Origin: Deinandra increscens subsp. villosa
Lineage: Eukaryota > Streptophyta > Magnoliopsida > Asterales > Asteraceae
DNA: 64,000 bases
Assembly: GCA_039602395.1 (NCBI GenBank)
Contig: JBCNJP010000003.1
Span: 22,985,896 to 23,049,895, forward strand
Direction of reading: 5' to 3'
Part shown: positions 1-10,000 of the stretch, piece after piece
Numbering within the stretch: the first letter of the stretch is position 1
Layout of the letters: every line of letters starts with the position of its first letter
Made by a program: the position numbers and the translations under genes
The notes under the pieces: model-generated
What the model saw: the letters and a program-made list of their open reading frames with translations, nothing else
Databases searched by the model: none
What the model was told of the DNA's origin: nothing

Positions 1-503
1 GGCGGAAGCGTCTCAAGCCACTCGGCGGCTCGAGACGTAAGGGAAGATGGAAACAAGCGCAGATAAATGGTATCGTTCGCAACTCCCGTGAGTCCGAACG
101 TATTGCAGATCCGGATAAAGCGCGAGATATGCATCGGAGCATCTTCGTCCTCACGTCCATGAAACTGAATCGAGTGTGTAAGAGCATTGATGACGTGAGA
201 CGGAACTTGCCAATTTGCGGTGTTGGCAATGTCGGGTTGGTTGATAGCAAACCGAGCGTCTGTAACTCTGGCGCTGGCCTGCTCGTGGACGGTGCGACGT
301 GCCGCCATTGATGAAAGGTCGGGAAATGAAATGGGTTTGGTGTCGCGTGCGATCTTTGTGGAAGTGGATGGTTTGGAATGAGTTGTGTAAATGATGAACG
401 CCTCGAGTTCCGTGCGAAGAAGACGGAACCGTTCACGAATGTCCGCGTCGGGATCAGAAAGTGGTGAAAGCTCAGGTGGACCTCGTGAACGAGTGTGTGG
501 CAT
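1..503 (-). CDS. Athila-like Ty3/gypsy Gag, N-terminal part (runs off the window edge)
   Basis: An open frame of 167 codons on the minus strand starts at an ATG at 503-501 and is still open at base 1. It begins MPHTRSRGPPEL and ends with the pattern R-F-I-R-I-C-N-T-F-G, then G-V-A-N-D, then LRLFPSSLTSRAAEWLETLP, typical of the retrotrans_gag domain of Athila/Tat gypsy elements. Gag is the structural protein of the cytoplasmic virus-like particle. The start is chosen because it is the first ATG after a recognisable primer-binding site (659-676) and LTR on the same strand, giving the order LTR, PBS, leader, gag. No internal stop is visible. The rest of gag and pol lie outside the window, so whether the element is intact cannot be judged. 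Confidence 0.85.
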   Translation of the reverse strand, partial: MPHTRSRGPPELSPLSDPDADIRERFRLLRTELEAFIIYTTHSKPSTSTKIARDTKPISFPDLSSMAARRTVHEQASARVTDARFAINQPDIANTANWQVPSHVINALTHSIQFHGREDEDAPMHISRFIRICNTFGLTGVANDTIYLRLFPSSLTSRAAEWLETLP

Positions 504-658
504 AAAACGGGGAAACGAATCAAATAAAAAAAATTAGTAAAATTAAACCTAAAAATCTAGACTCAAAAACGGAAATCCTAAGACTCTAGACATGGAAAAA
601 CCTAAAAGACTCAAAATTTCCTAACGACGACCTAAGTTAATTTTGCTATTGCCAAGTG
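504..658 (-). other. Untranslated leader of the Athila-like element
   Basis: This short A-rich stretch lies between the primer-binding site and the gag ATG on the minus strand. It has no ORF and carries degenerate repeats of 'cctaaaa' and 'gactcaaa' on the plus strand. Confidence 0.5.
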
Positions 659-676
659 TCCCCGGCAACGGCGCCA
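659..676 (-). promoter_or_regulatory. Primer-binding site complementary to tRNA-Asp
   Basis: The plus strand reads TCCCCGGCAACGGCGCCA, the 3' end of plant tRNA-Asp(GTC) including CCA. On the minus strand this is the classic TGGCGCCGTTGCCGGGG site of Athila-type gypsy elements, where minus-strand cDNA synthesis starts. It lies a few bases from the LTR end. A tRNA gene is excluded because only the terminal 18 bases match. Confidence 0.9.
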
Positions 677-682
677 AAAACT

Positions 683-1545
683 TGATGTGTTCGGAACGAC
701 ACTAAAAACACTAATAAAACGGACCTAAAACCTAGACCTAAGACACACCTAATTTTACCGAAATAACCTAAACCGAACCGAACCCTAAGGCAGTGAACCT
801 GTCGGATCGCAGTAAAGCTAAGGTAAGACCGGATTATCGAACCTAGGACACTCTAATGAACAAGACTCAACTTAGACCTAAGAAATGGAAATACTGAGAA
901 TTTTGGGTTTTTTTTTTTGGAATTTTAAGTCTTAATTAACTAACTTAATGAAACAACGCAACCAACAAACGAGAAGCAGGATACCTGAGGACGACCTTCA
1001 GAAACAGAGAAAGATACCACCTAGACTCGGAATCCTAATCACTACTGACAACTTTAATCGGTCACGACAGATCTGATGGTGGCTAGTTCACCTTTTAAGT
1101 CCTTCCTAGCTGACAATCCTAACGCTCGAACAGGAGTTCACCTTATGGGTACATCCAACCTCAACTAAACCTAACCACCCTCGAAACAATCTAAGGCACC
1201 CTAGGCTAGCAGGAGCTACCACTAATTACTGTGACTGACAAGGATTAGCAAGTTATCTAATTTCCTAGGGCATCCCTCTCCCGATGGCGATGTGATCCTA
1301 TTCCACTAAACAGCCCGACTAACCTACCTAATTATCACCTTCCGGCTTGTCTAATTAGGGCAGTACATTGCAATCAAATAAACAATTATTAACCAACACA
1401 ATAGTTCAAGACGTCTCCTAAACTACTCTATCGCAACCAACCCTAAAGCTAGCTACTTTAGACTAATTACCTAGACCGAAAGACATTCGAAGGTAAAAAG
1501 TGCATCAATAAACAATTCTAAATCTGATCAACAATACACATATGC
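683..1545 (-). repeat. 5' LTR of the Athila-like gypsy element (cut by the assembly gap)
   Basis: On the plus strand the LTR starts TGATGTGTTCGG, so on its own strand it ends in ...ACACATCA, a few bases from the PBS. It runs into the run of N. Its other end and target duplication are not visible. No ORF lies inside it. Confidence 0.7.
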
Positions 1546-2045
1546 NNNNNNNNNNNNNNNNNNNNNNNNNNNNNNNNNNNNNNNNNNNNNNNNNNNNNNN
1601 NNNNNNNNNNNNNNNNNNNNNNNNNNNNNNNNNNNNNNNNNNNNNNNNNNNNNNNNNNNNNNNNNNNNNNNNNNNNNNNNNNNNNNNNNNNNNNNNNNNN
1701 NNNNNNNNNNNNNNNNNNNNNNNNNNNNNNNNNNNNNNNNNNNNNNNNNNNNNNNNNNNNNNNNNNNNNNNNNNNNNNNNNNNNNNNNNNNNNNNNNNNN
1801 NNNNNNNNNNNNNNNNNNNNNNNNNNNNNNNNNNNNNNNNNNNNNNNNNNNNNNNNNNNNNNNNNNNNNNNNNNNNNNNNNNNNNNNNNNNNNNNNNNNN
1901 NNNNNNNNNNNNNNNNNNNNNNNNNNNNNNNNNNNNNNNNNNNNNNNNNNNNNNNNNNNNNNNNNNNNNNNNNNNNNNNNNNNNNNNNNNNNNNNNNNNN
2001 NNNNNNNNNNNNNNNNNNNNNNNNNNNNNNNNNNNNNNNNNNNNN
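1546..2045. other. Assembly gap (500 N)
   Basis: The run is exactly 500 N, the usual placeholder for a gap of unknown size. Open frames spanning it are artefacts. Confidence 0.99.
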
Positions 2046-2751
2046 AATTACATAGTGCAATTCACTCATTAAGCACGCTTGCTCAAAGCTGAAATTGAAA
2101 AGCATACACACAAATTGAAGACGGTAAGAATTAAGAACACTTACGGAAGTCGTGATAGTGATAAATCAATCCCTAAAAAGAGCAGAAAATGTTGGAATTT
2201 TGCGTTTGATAGTGATTCAGCAGCCTATCAAAACAAAGTAACCAAATTAATTTTTCAACAACAAATGTAATCTTTGAACAAGAACTGAAATTGTACCCGT
2301 GTCGTTGCTAGCGACTAAGAAGGGAAAGACGCAGATTAGGATTTGATTTGGCGTTTTCTTTGATTTTAGGTTAACTTATATTTGGGTTGGAGTTTGAACT
2401 ATAGTTTCATTTTAGCTTAGCTGGATTGTTAATTTGACTTATTAGGCCCAATTTTGTCTATCACTATTCCCACTAACTTATTTTAGCCCAAACCACATAT
2501 GCATAATTAAACTCTATATAAACTCAACTCAAGTTTATTAGTAACTCAAGTTTATTAGTAAGTAGATTTTATTATTACGCATTGTCGCATAGATAACGCG
2601 GACATATAAAATAATTGTATTGTTAAACGTAATTTACAAAGAAAAAAATTTATAAAAAAAAAACAACGCAACAATGTTAAAATTAGAAGTCTTGTTAAAT
2701 ATAACACTACAAACAATTAGACACCTAAAGGCAACGATGTAAAACTAAAAG
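2046..2751. other. AT-rich stretch with no recognised gene
   Basis: There is only one short open frame (2079-2270, 63 codons, lysine-rich), with no recognisable motif. The start may still be LTR tail of the Athila-like element, but no boundary can be fixed across the gap. A short direct repeat 'aactcaagtttattagta' lies at about 2525-2561. Confidence 0.5.
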
Positions 2752-4250
2752 GAGCAATTGCATATATCCCCCTACAAACTTTAAAAATTACATATATACC
2801 CAACCTAAAAGTTTAATTGCATATATCCCCTTCCTTATTTATACATATTGCAAATTTATCCAATTTAATTTATTTTATTAAAAGTAAATTATAGTATGAG
2901 TATGTTACCCCTATTTACTCAAATATCATGAATTACATAGATGCCATTTATTCTAAACCATATAAATTACATATATACCCATTTATCTTTTTTAATCTTT
3001 TAGTTTTTTATTGTTCGTGTTTTTTTCATTGATTTTTTTGTTCATCTTTAGTTTAGTTTCGTCTTCACCGACGATGGTTTTCGTAAATCAAGACCGTATA
3101 GTGAAGCCTCAACCTCCGTTTTCCATGCCAAGTAGTTCAATGATTTGGTTGTCATTCCTTAACTGTAACATCAATGATTTTGCTGAAAACACATTATAAT
3201 CAAGAGATATAATCTTCTGTTTATCTCTATATCTAAGGACAATTTCATAACAATGACAATATAATTGATATTTTTGAATTTTGATACAATTCTTCAAGGG
3301 CGTGTCATTCACGCAAGCCACAATTTCCTTATCCGAGAAGCACCTACCTTATGGTGTTTTGCACCATGCTCACACAAAGATAGCCGTATGACATTTAAAA
3401 AGAAGATTATCAATAGTTTCTTCCTAGGTCTCACACCCCGGGCATATTTTATCCAATCTAAATACATGTTTCGAAATGCGATCCTAGCAAACGCGCAAAG
3501 GTTACTCTGTCGTACATTTTCCTCTAATGAACAAAAGCATCCACAATCCATCTCAGATCTTGTATTTCCGTCCATAGTCCGTTCGAAAAGCCAGACATAA
3601 AGAACTTAAGAAAGACATGTCTTCAATTTTTCTCCGTTAACCTCCATTGATCCACTATTCCATTACTTTTTTTTTAAATTAAAGCTGATATGTTTTTAAT
3701 CCTAGAACCTTTTCAATTCCTAATTGTTGAATGAATTCCTGAGCTTCCACTTAGTTAAATATATCATATTTCCAAAGGAAAGCTGGAATAGAACATGATT
3801 ATAGAATGTCGACAAAATCAATTTACAAAGTAAGCAACCTGTCCAATTTTTGAGATTTTCAATGTAAGCATTCTATCCAAATTGTGGAGATTATAAAATG
3901 GAAGTTTAATAACCGCCGATTGCTTATCGATTATAGAATGGGGGTTTAAGAAACGTCGATTGCTTATGATGGAGGTTTAACGACAGTACCTTTATAGCAA
4001 CCCGGAACCGTGCAAAATTGTAGGTGAAATCGATTATTGTTGCTTCAGCCAAGGTGAAATCTCGAACGGTCCAGAGCCGGCGATGGTGGTTCGCTAGGTG
4101 AATATGAATCGAACGGCTGTTTCTTCCTTCCTGACGTGAACGATTTTTTCCTTCAAAACCCTAATAAAGAATGAATGAAATCAATACAGGATATAATTGA
4201 GGGTATAATTGTAATTTAATCAAGAGAAGGGGATGTATACAATTATTTTT
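2752..4250. mobile_element. AT-rich terminal-inverted-repeat unit 1 (MULE/MITE-like, tentative)
   Basis: The left end reads ggagcaattgcatatatccc followed by repeats of 'attacatatatacccc'. The right end carries the inverse words ('ggggatgtatacaatt', 'gggtataattgtaattt'). The same words in the same order occur at 15961-17015, so this is a repeated element. No transposase is visible. Inside lies a broken LINE fragment (3109-3600). The family assignment is inference from structure only, and exact ends and target duplication could not be fixed. Confidence 0.4.
3109..3600 (-). pseudogene. LINE reverse-transcriptase C-terminal remnant (zf-RVT region)
   Basis: On the minus strand, around 3500-3360, one frame reads ...HVFRLDKICPGCE, a stop, then EETIDNLLFKC. 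This resembles the zinc-binding tail after non-LTR (LINE) reverse transcriptases, pattern C-P-x-C ... E-T ... L-x-x-x-C. Several in-frame stops (for example after PGCET) and a frame change follow. Beyond it a 70-codon stretch with 'YEIVLRYRDKQKI' resembles the usual 'iWRxRN' tail. It is a dead fragment with no catalytic domain here. A chance match is possible, but the spacing of the cysteines and the glutamate supports the call. Confidence 0.45.
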
Positions 4251-4294
4251 ACTAAAGCTTTTAATTACATATATATCTAAACTAGTTTTTGATA

Positions 4295-4311
4295 CCCGTG
4301 CCACGCACGGG
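4295..4311 (-). other. Helitron 3'-terminal hairpin
   Basis: CCCGTGC and GCACGGG form a perfect 7-bp stem with a 3-base loop, 9 bases inside the CTAG end (4282-4285). This is the characteristic Helitron replication terminator. Confidence 0.75.
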
Positions 4312-5649
4312 CGGATTTTTAATAAATTAATACTTATAATATCATATTATAAAAAAAAATAATTCGATAACTGGAATTAAAGAAAAAAAAATTAACATTG
4401 GAGAATAAAAAGTTACAAACTTGAAAATACTGACTTATAAACGGCATTTGATATTTTTAAATAATAATTATAATAACATACTATATTAAATGTAATTATT
4501 ACATTGATGTTTTAAATATAATAATAACACCAGCAATTAGTAGGCTTTATAACATGCCCGTTTTTTAAGCTTGTACAGTTGTATTTTCAGCTTTGCATTA
4601 GCGAATTTCACAGCCTTGTATAGCCCTCTACGACTGTATTTTCCAGACTTACACAGTTGTATAACAACTCATGTACAACCAACATTGTATTTAAAAATGT
4701 TAACACAAACATTTAAAATAAGTTGCCATCATTATACATACAAATTTGTTGATTCACACAGAACTGGAACTCAAAAAACCAAGATATTTCAATTGAAATA
4801 AAACAACCAACCTCTTTACGTCTCATGTGAATCTACTTTGTTTTGTAGTTGTTTGAATTTGGACACCAATCTTTATTTTCATGTTCCTTGAACAACACAA
4901 TGGAACAAATCAAGAAGAAAATAAGAAAAAAACTATCTTTGTTTTCATGAAGAGCATCCCTAATTGCATTTTTTAAAACATCAACTTTATTAGGCACAAA
5001 CCTGTAAAAATCGGGTGTTGTAACTTGAAAGGTTGTTGGAATTTTGGGAGAAAAACTAGTGGAAAATGAGTTTTTTCACTAAGTGTGAAAATGAGTTTTT
5101 CACCAACTTTGGACTAAAATAAAATACAGATAACATAGGTTGTTGCCTCTGTATTTAATGGGTTTGTGTAGTACGTTGTGAGGGCTTTCCAACGCATCAA
5201 ACCACGTCCAAATCCGAGCTCGTATGAATGAGATATCGAAGCTCAAAGTTGAGGTCTCGCAACTTGTGAAGCTGCGAAAATTAGAGAGAAAAATGCTAAG
5301 TATAGCATGTTAACTCATCCCACATTGGTTGGGGATTGAAACCAAAAGTGGTTTATAAGGTGGGAACCTTACCAACTATTGTTTCCTTTAGTAGGACACA
5401 TCCCTTGGACCCTGAGGGGTGCGAAGCACCCCTAACTCGCACTCGCACACGCGCGCGTGGCGTGGGCGTATGAGGCGCAATGTGGCGCTTTGATGGCGCA
5501 CTTCGCACGCTCGCATCGCCGCGAGCCGCTTGAGAGCCGCCTTATTGTTTTTGGGTTCAACCGGAAGGTGTTCCGGTTGAAGTCCAAGCGGACCTGTGTG
5601 GTCTGGGCAGATAGATCAAGCGGAACTGGGTTCACCCGGAAAAAATTCC

Positions 5650-5752
5650 AGCTTGAAGTTCAAGTGGAAAAAGGAGCTTGAACTTGAAGCTCAGTTGGAA
5701 AAGGAGCTTGAACTTGAAGCTCAGCTGAAAAGGAGCTTGAAGTTCAAGCGGA
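5650..5752. repeat. Tandem repeat inside the copia LTR
   Basis: A unit of about 30 bp, 'ggaaaaggagcttgaacttg' plus 'aagctcagtt', repeats two to three times with partial copies either side. Its words agcttgaa and ttcaagct are inverse complements, so copies can also fold. The same array is at about 12297-12398 in the 3' LTR. Confidence 0.8.
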
Positions 5753-5932
5753 AGATCAGTTCTTCCGGAAACAGCTGTTACGCGGAGATTCCTCCGGATT
5801 GACAGCTGTAAACGCGTTTTGAGCTAAATAAGGTAATTCCGCGTTAATTAGAAATCAATTTGCATTAAAGACGTTTAATGCAAAGTTTGACTACGAATTA
5901 TTTTTGTGTGCTCAACAAGTCATTCCCACCAC

Positions 5933-5940
5933 TATATATA
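5933..5940 (+). promoter_or_regulatory. TATA box of the copia LTR promoter
   Basis: TATATATA lies in 'ccaccactatatatacagcc' and is repeated in the 3' LTR. The position fits an LTR promoter with U3 upstream and R starting about 5965. Confidence 0.6.
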
Positions 5941-6599
5941 CAGCCTCATTAGTTGAGGCTAGACACACCAGAATTCACAGAATTCTTTCTCTCTGCCTCT
6001 CCTCAATAATTCTCTCATCTTCTTCATCGTTCTTGCTCTTCAAGCTTCAAGGTATTTTCAAGCTTAGAGTTATCCCGGCCGTACAATACGGTTTAGGCGA
6101 TTGTACCCTGGGAAACAAAACGGATCTTCGGTAGACCCGGAATTTGTTTTAAGGGACCCGGGTTTTGACCCGAATCCTTCGCCAAGGTTCCTTGGAACCT
6201 TTCTCGTTTTTCTTAAACTAATATCAAAAGACTTTCTCAAATAATTTTCTTGATTTTTAATTAAGTATTTCATTATTTAAAACCTTTTCTCAAACTCTCT
6301 GTCTTTAATTTCTCTTCGTTCAAATCCATATCATTTTATTTCATTTGTCTTGTAATTTCTTTTCTGTGTAATTATATTCATTTCTTTGTATTGTAATTCT
6401 TTATTTCCTTGTAACGTAATTCATTTCCTTGTAATTGTAATAGGAGTAGATCCATTTTCTTTCACTTGTACTGTAATAGATTAGTTTCATTTGTTTTGTT
6501 GTAATCATACAAAATAAAAGTATTTATTTTATTTAAATTTACGAACGGTTTTCCTACAAACTTAAAACAAATTTTTAAAACACCGTTCGTTTTATAAAA

Positions 6600-6985
6600 A
6601 CTTCATTGCCTCGAGTCTCAAAGTTGGACTTAGATTTCTCGAGGTAATCTAGTGTTTTAAAAATAAATATTTTTTAACTCGTTTTGACTCAAAGTTGGAC
6701 TTAGAGTTAATCGAGTTGTCGGTTACGACAAAACTTTAACATCCATTTGTTGGACGTTAAAATTTTCCTTATTTTTTTTTAACATCCATTAGTTGGACGT
6801 TATAAATTGTCCTTAAAACCATCTAACCTCCATAAGTTGGAAGTTATAAAATTCTTATTACATCTCTAAATCCGTCCATTAGTTGGACTTTAATCTCTTT
6901 AATAACGTGCGCGTTAGAGATTAAAAATTCTCTTCTACTCCTTGAAAACCATCCATTAGTTGGAGGTTTTTTCTTACGTTTTAAG
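6600..6985 (+). repeat. Array of imperfect palindromes in the copia leader
   Basis: Between the 5' LTR and the ORF are at least seven units of the type 'aacatccattagttggacgt' with complementary ends (AACxTCCA / TTGGAcGTT). They lie at about 6609-6645, 6679-6715, 6738-6765, 6780-6806, 6826-6850, 6870-6895 and 6948-6972. The first two have longer arms (CTCGAG...CTCGAG and AACTCG...CGAGTT). Each unit would fold into a small stem-loop in the genomic RNA. I infer a packaging, dimerisation or translation role; nothing in the sequence proves it. Confidence 0.7.
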
Positions 6986-7044
6986 CGTGCGCGTTTAAAT
7001 AACAATTCTGAACATTAACTTGTGTAGTTTTATATTTCAGAAAA

Positions 7045-10000
7045 ATGACTAACGAAACCGTTAAGACGACCGAAAAGCCTAAGGAAACACCATCGGTTGG
7101 TACCTCCACTGGCATAACGGCCAACACCATCGCCAGTCATGCCGAAAAACCCGAGAAGTTCTCGGGTTTGCACTTCAAAAGGTGGCAACAGAAGATGTTG
7201 TTCTACTTAACCACCTTGAACCTTGCGAGGTGTCTCACAGAGTCCGCTCCCCAACTCGGTGAAGGGGAAGCCAACGCCGAAACCGTTAGTGCGGTTGACG
7301 CTTGGAAACATTCGGACTACTTGTGCCGTAACTATGTGTTGAACGGCCTAGTGGACTCTCTGTATAATGTCTACTCGGTGTTTAAGACTTCCAAAGAATT
7401 ATGGGAGTCTTTAGACAAGAAGTACAGAACGGAGGATGCTGGCACGAAGAAATTCGTGGTAGCCCGTTTCCTGGATTACAAAATGGTTGATAATAAAACC
7501 GTGATGAGTCAAGTCCAGGAGCTTCAGATTATACTACATGAGGTCCACGCAGAGGGTATGTCCCTTTGTGAGACATTTCAAGTGGCGGCAATGATTGAAA
7601 AGCTCCCGCCTTCGTGGCTTGAGTTTAAGAATTATCTTAAACACAAAAGAAAGGCGATGACCGTTGAGGATCTCATTGTCCGTCTTCGTATCGAGGAGGA
7701 CAATAAGATGGCTCAAAAAGCCACCACCATGCAACCTTCTGCTAAGGTGAATATGGTGGAGGTTGGTCAGTCTTCCAAGGGAAGCAAGCGCAATGGTGGG
7801 GCCAAAGCCAAAGGCAAAGGCAAAGCGGTTGAGCACTTGGCACCGAAGAAAGGGGTTGTGAAAAAGAAGCCTCTAAAGTTTTCTGGAAAGTGCTACAACT
7901 GTGGGGGGCATGGTCATCGGGCGGATCAGTGCCCGAAGCCACAACGTGAGCACGCTCACATGATGGAGGATGACATGCCACTGGTGGCCATGATCACGGA
8001 GGCGTCTGCCTTCATTTCTGAAGTCAACATTGTGGGGGAGAACCCTGGCTGGTATGTTGACACCGGTGCCACCCGCCACGTGTGTGGAGACAAGTCCCTC
8101 TTTAGTACGTTTAAAGAGGCGAAGGGGACCGAGAAGCTTTATATGGGGAATAAAGCTACTGCCGACATCATGGGTGAAGGCAATGTGGTCTTGAAGTTCA
8201 CTTCAGAGAAGGAGCTTACGTTGAGCAACGTTTTGTACGTTCCAGAAATCAGGAAGAATCTTGTTTCTGGATGGCTGCTCAACAAGTTTGGATTTCGCAT
8301 TGTGATCGAGTCTGATAAGGTCGTGTTGACCAAAAACGGCATGTTTGTAGGCAAGGGCTATGCCCAAAACTCTATGTTTAAATTGTCTACCATGGTTATT
8401 AATAAAATGGCGAAAGCCTCCTCTTCTACTTATATGATTGAGTTTTATGATTCAAATATGTGGCATGGTAGATTAGGACACGTCAATTTTAATTCAATTC
8501 GCCGTTTAATGAATTTAAAATGTTTGCCAAATTTTAAAATAGACTCGAAATCAAAATGCGAAACGTGTGTCGAATCCAAACTTACAAGACAACCATTTAA
8601 ATCGGTTGAACGAATAACCGAACCCCTAGACTTAATTCACACTGATGTGTGTGACTTGAAAGTCGTCCCCACGCGTGGCGGACACAAGTACTTCATCACG
8701 TTTATTGATGATAGTACAAGATATTGCTATGTATACTTACTTAAGAGTAAGGATGAAGCAATAAACAAGTTTGTCTTGTTTAAGAACTTGGTTGAGAATA
8801 AATTCACCAAGAAAATTAAGGTTTTGCGGAGTGATAGAGGAGGTGAATATGTTTCACCGTTTGCGGACTTATGTGCACAAAGTGGAATTGTCCATGAGAC
8901 CACCGCACCCTATTCTCCACAATCCAATGGCATTGCGGAACGAAAGAACCGTACATTGAAAGAGATGATGAATGCCATGTTGAATAGTTCTGGGATGAGC
9001 CTAGACATGTGGGGGGAAGCCATCTTGACGGCTAACTATCTTTTGAATAAGATACCCCGCAAAGATAAGGATAAGACTCCTTATGAATTGTGGACGGGCA
9101 AAACGCCATCCTACAAATACCTCAAAGTGTGGGGGTGCCTAGCTAAGGTATTAGCTCCTTTGCCTAAGGTGCAAAGGTTAGGACCCAAAACCGTGGACTG
9201 TGTGTTCATTGGATACGCAGAAAACAGTAGTGCATATCGGTTTCTTGTTCATGACTCAAAAAATCCCGATATACTAGAAGACACTATCATGGAATCAAGG
9301 AATGCTTCATTCTTTGAAAATGTATTCCCGTGTTTGTCACGAGAACGCGCGAGTTCATCGACACCATTAGTTGGTGACGAGACTCGTGAAGATCCATTTG
9401 TTGGTGACGAGGTTTATGAACAACCATCGGTTGGTAACGAAGTTCGTAAACGGTCTGCATCTGATGAGGGTGAGCCTAGAAGAAGTAAGCGAAAAAGGGT
9501 TGGAAAATCCTTTGGACCTGACTTCACGGCTTACATGGTTGAGGGTGATCCCAATACCTACCGCGAGGCGGTAACCTCTCCAGATGGGCCTCAATGGAAA
9601 GAAGCCATCAAGTGTGAGATAGAGTCTATCTTGCAGAACCACACTTGGGAGCTTGTCGATCTTCCTAAGGGTTGCAAACCACTTGGATATCGGTGGATAT
9701 TCAAGAAGAAGTTGAAAGCCGATGGCTCCATTGACAAGTATAAGGCGAGGCTAGTGATCAAAGGATACAGACAAAAAGAGGGTCTGGATTACTTCGATAC
9801 TTACTCACCTGTTACACGCATAACCTCGATAAGGTTGGTGCTTGCTATAGCGGCTTTACGAAATTTGGAGGTTCACCAAATGGATGTAAAGACCGCATTT
9901 CTAAACGGTGATTTAGAAGAAGAGATCTACATGGAACAACCTGAGGGTTTTACCGCTCCTGGCCAAGAAGGCAAGGTGTGTAGACTCGTCAAGTCTTTGT

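Larger units (their letters stand above)
5033..6558 (+). repeat. 5' LTR of the young copia element
   Basis: It runs TTGTTGGAATTTTGGG ... TTTTCCTACA. It holds a TATA box (TATATATA, 5933-5940) about 30 bases before a likely transcript start, and AATAAA near 6510 as candidate polyadenylation signal. A 30-bp tandem repeat lies at about 5650-5752. Short ORFs inside it (for example 5457-5802) recur in the 3' LTR and have no recognisable domain. Confidence 0.93.

Noticed and set aside
659..676. tRNA-Asp gene
   Set aside because: Only the last 18 bases of the tRNA match; no anticodon or D arm. It is a primer-binding site.
1518..2111. Open frames spanning the N run
   Set aside because: They consist almost entirely of undefined codons from the assembly gap.
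5457..5802. Small ORFs in the copia LTR
   Set aside because: They recur in the 3' LTR, overlap each other in two strands, contain the 30-bp repeat and have no domain.
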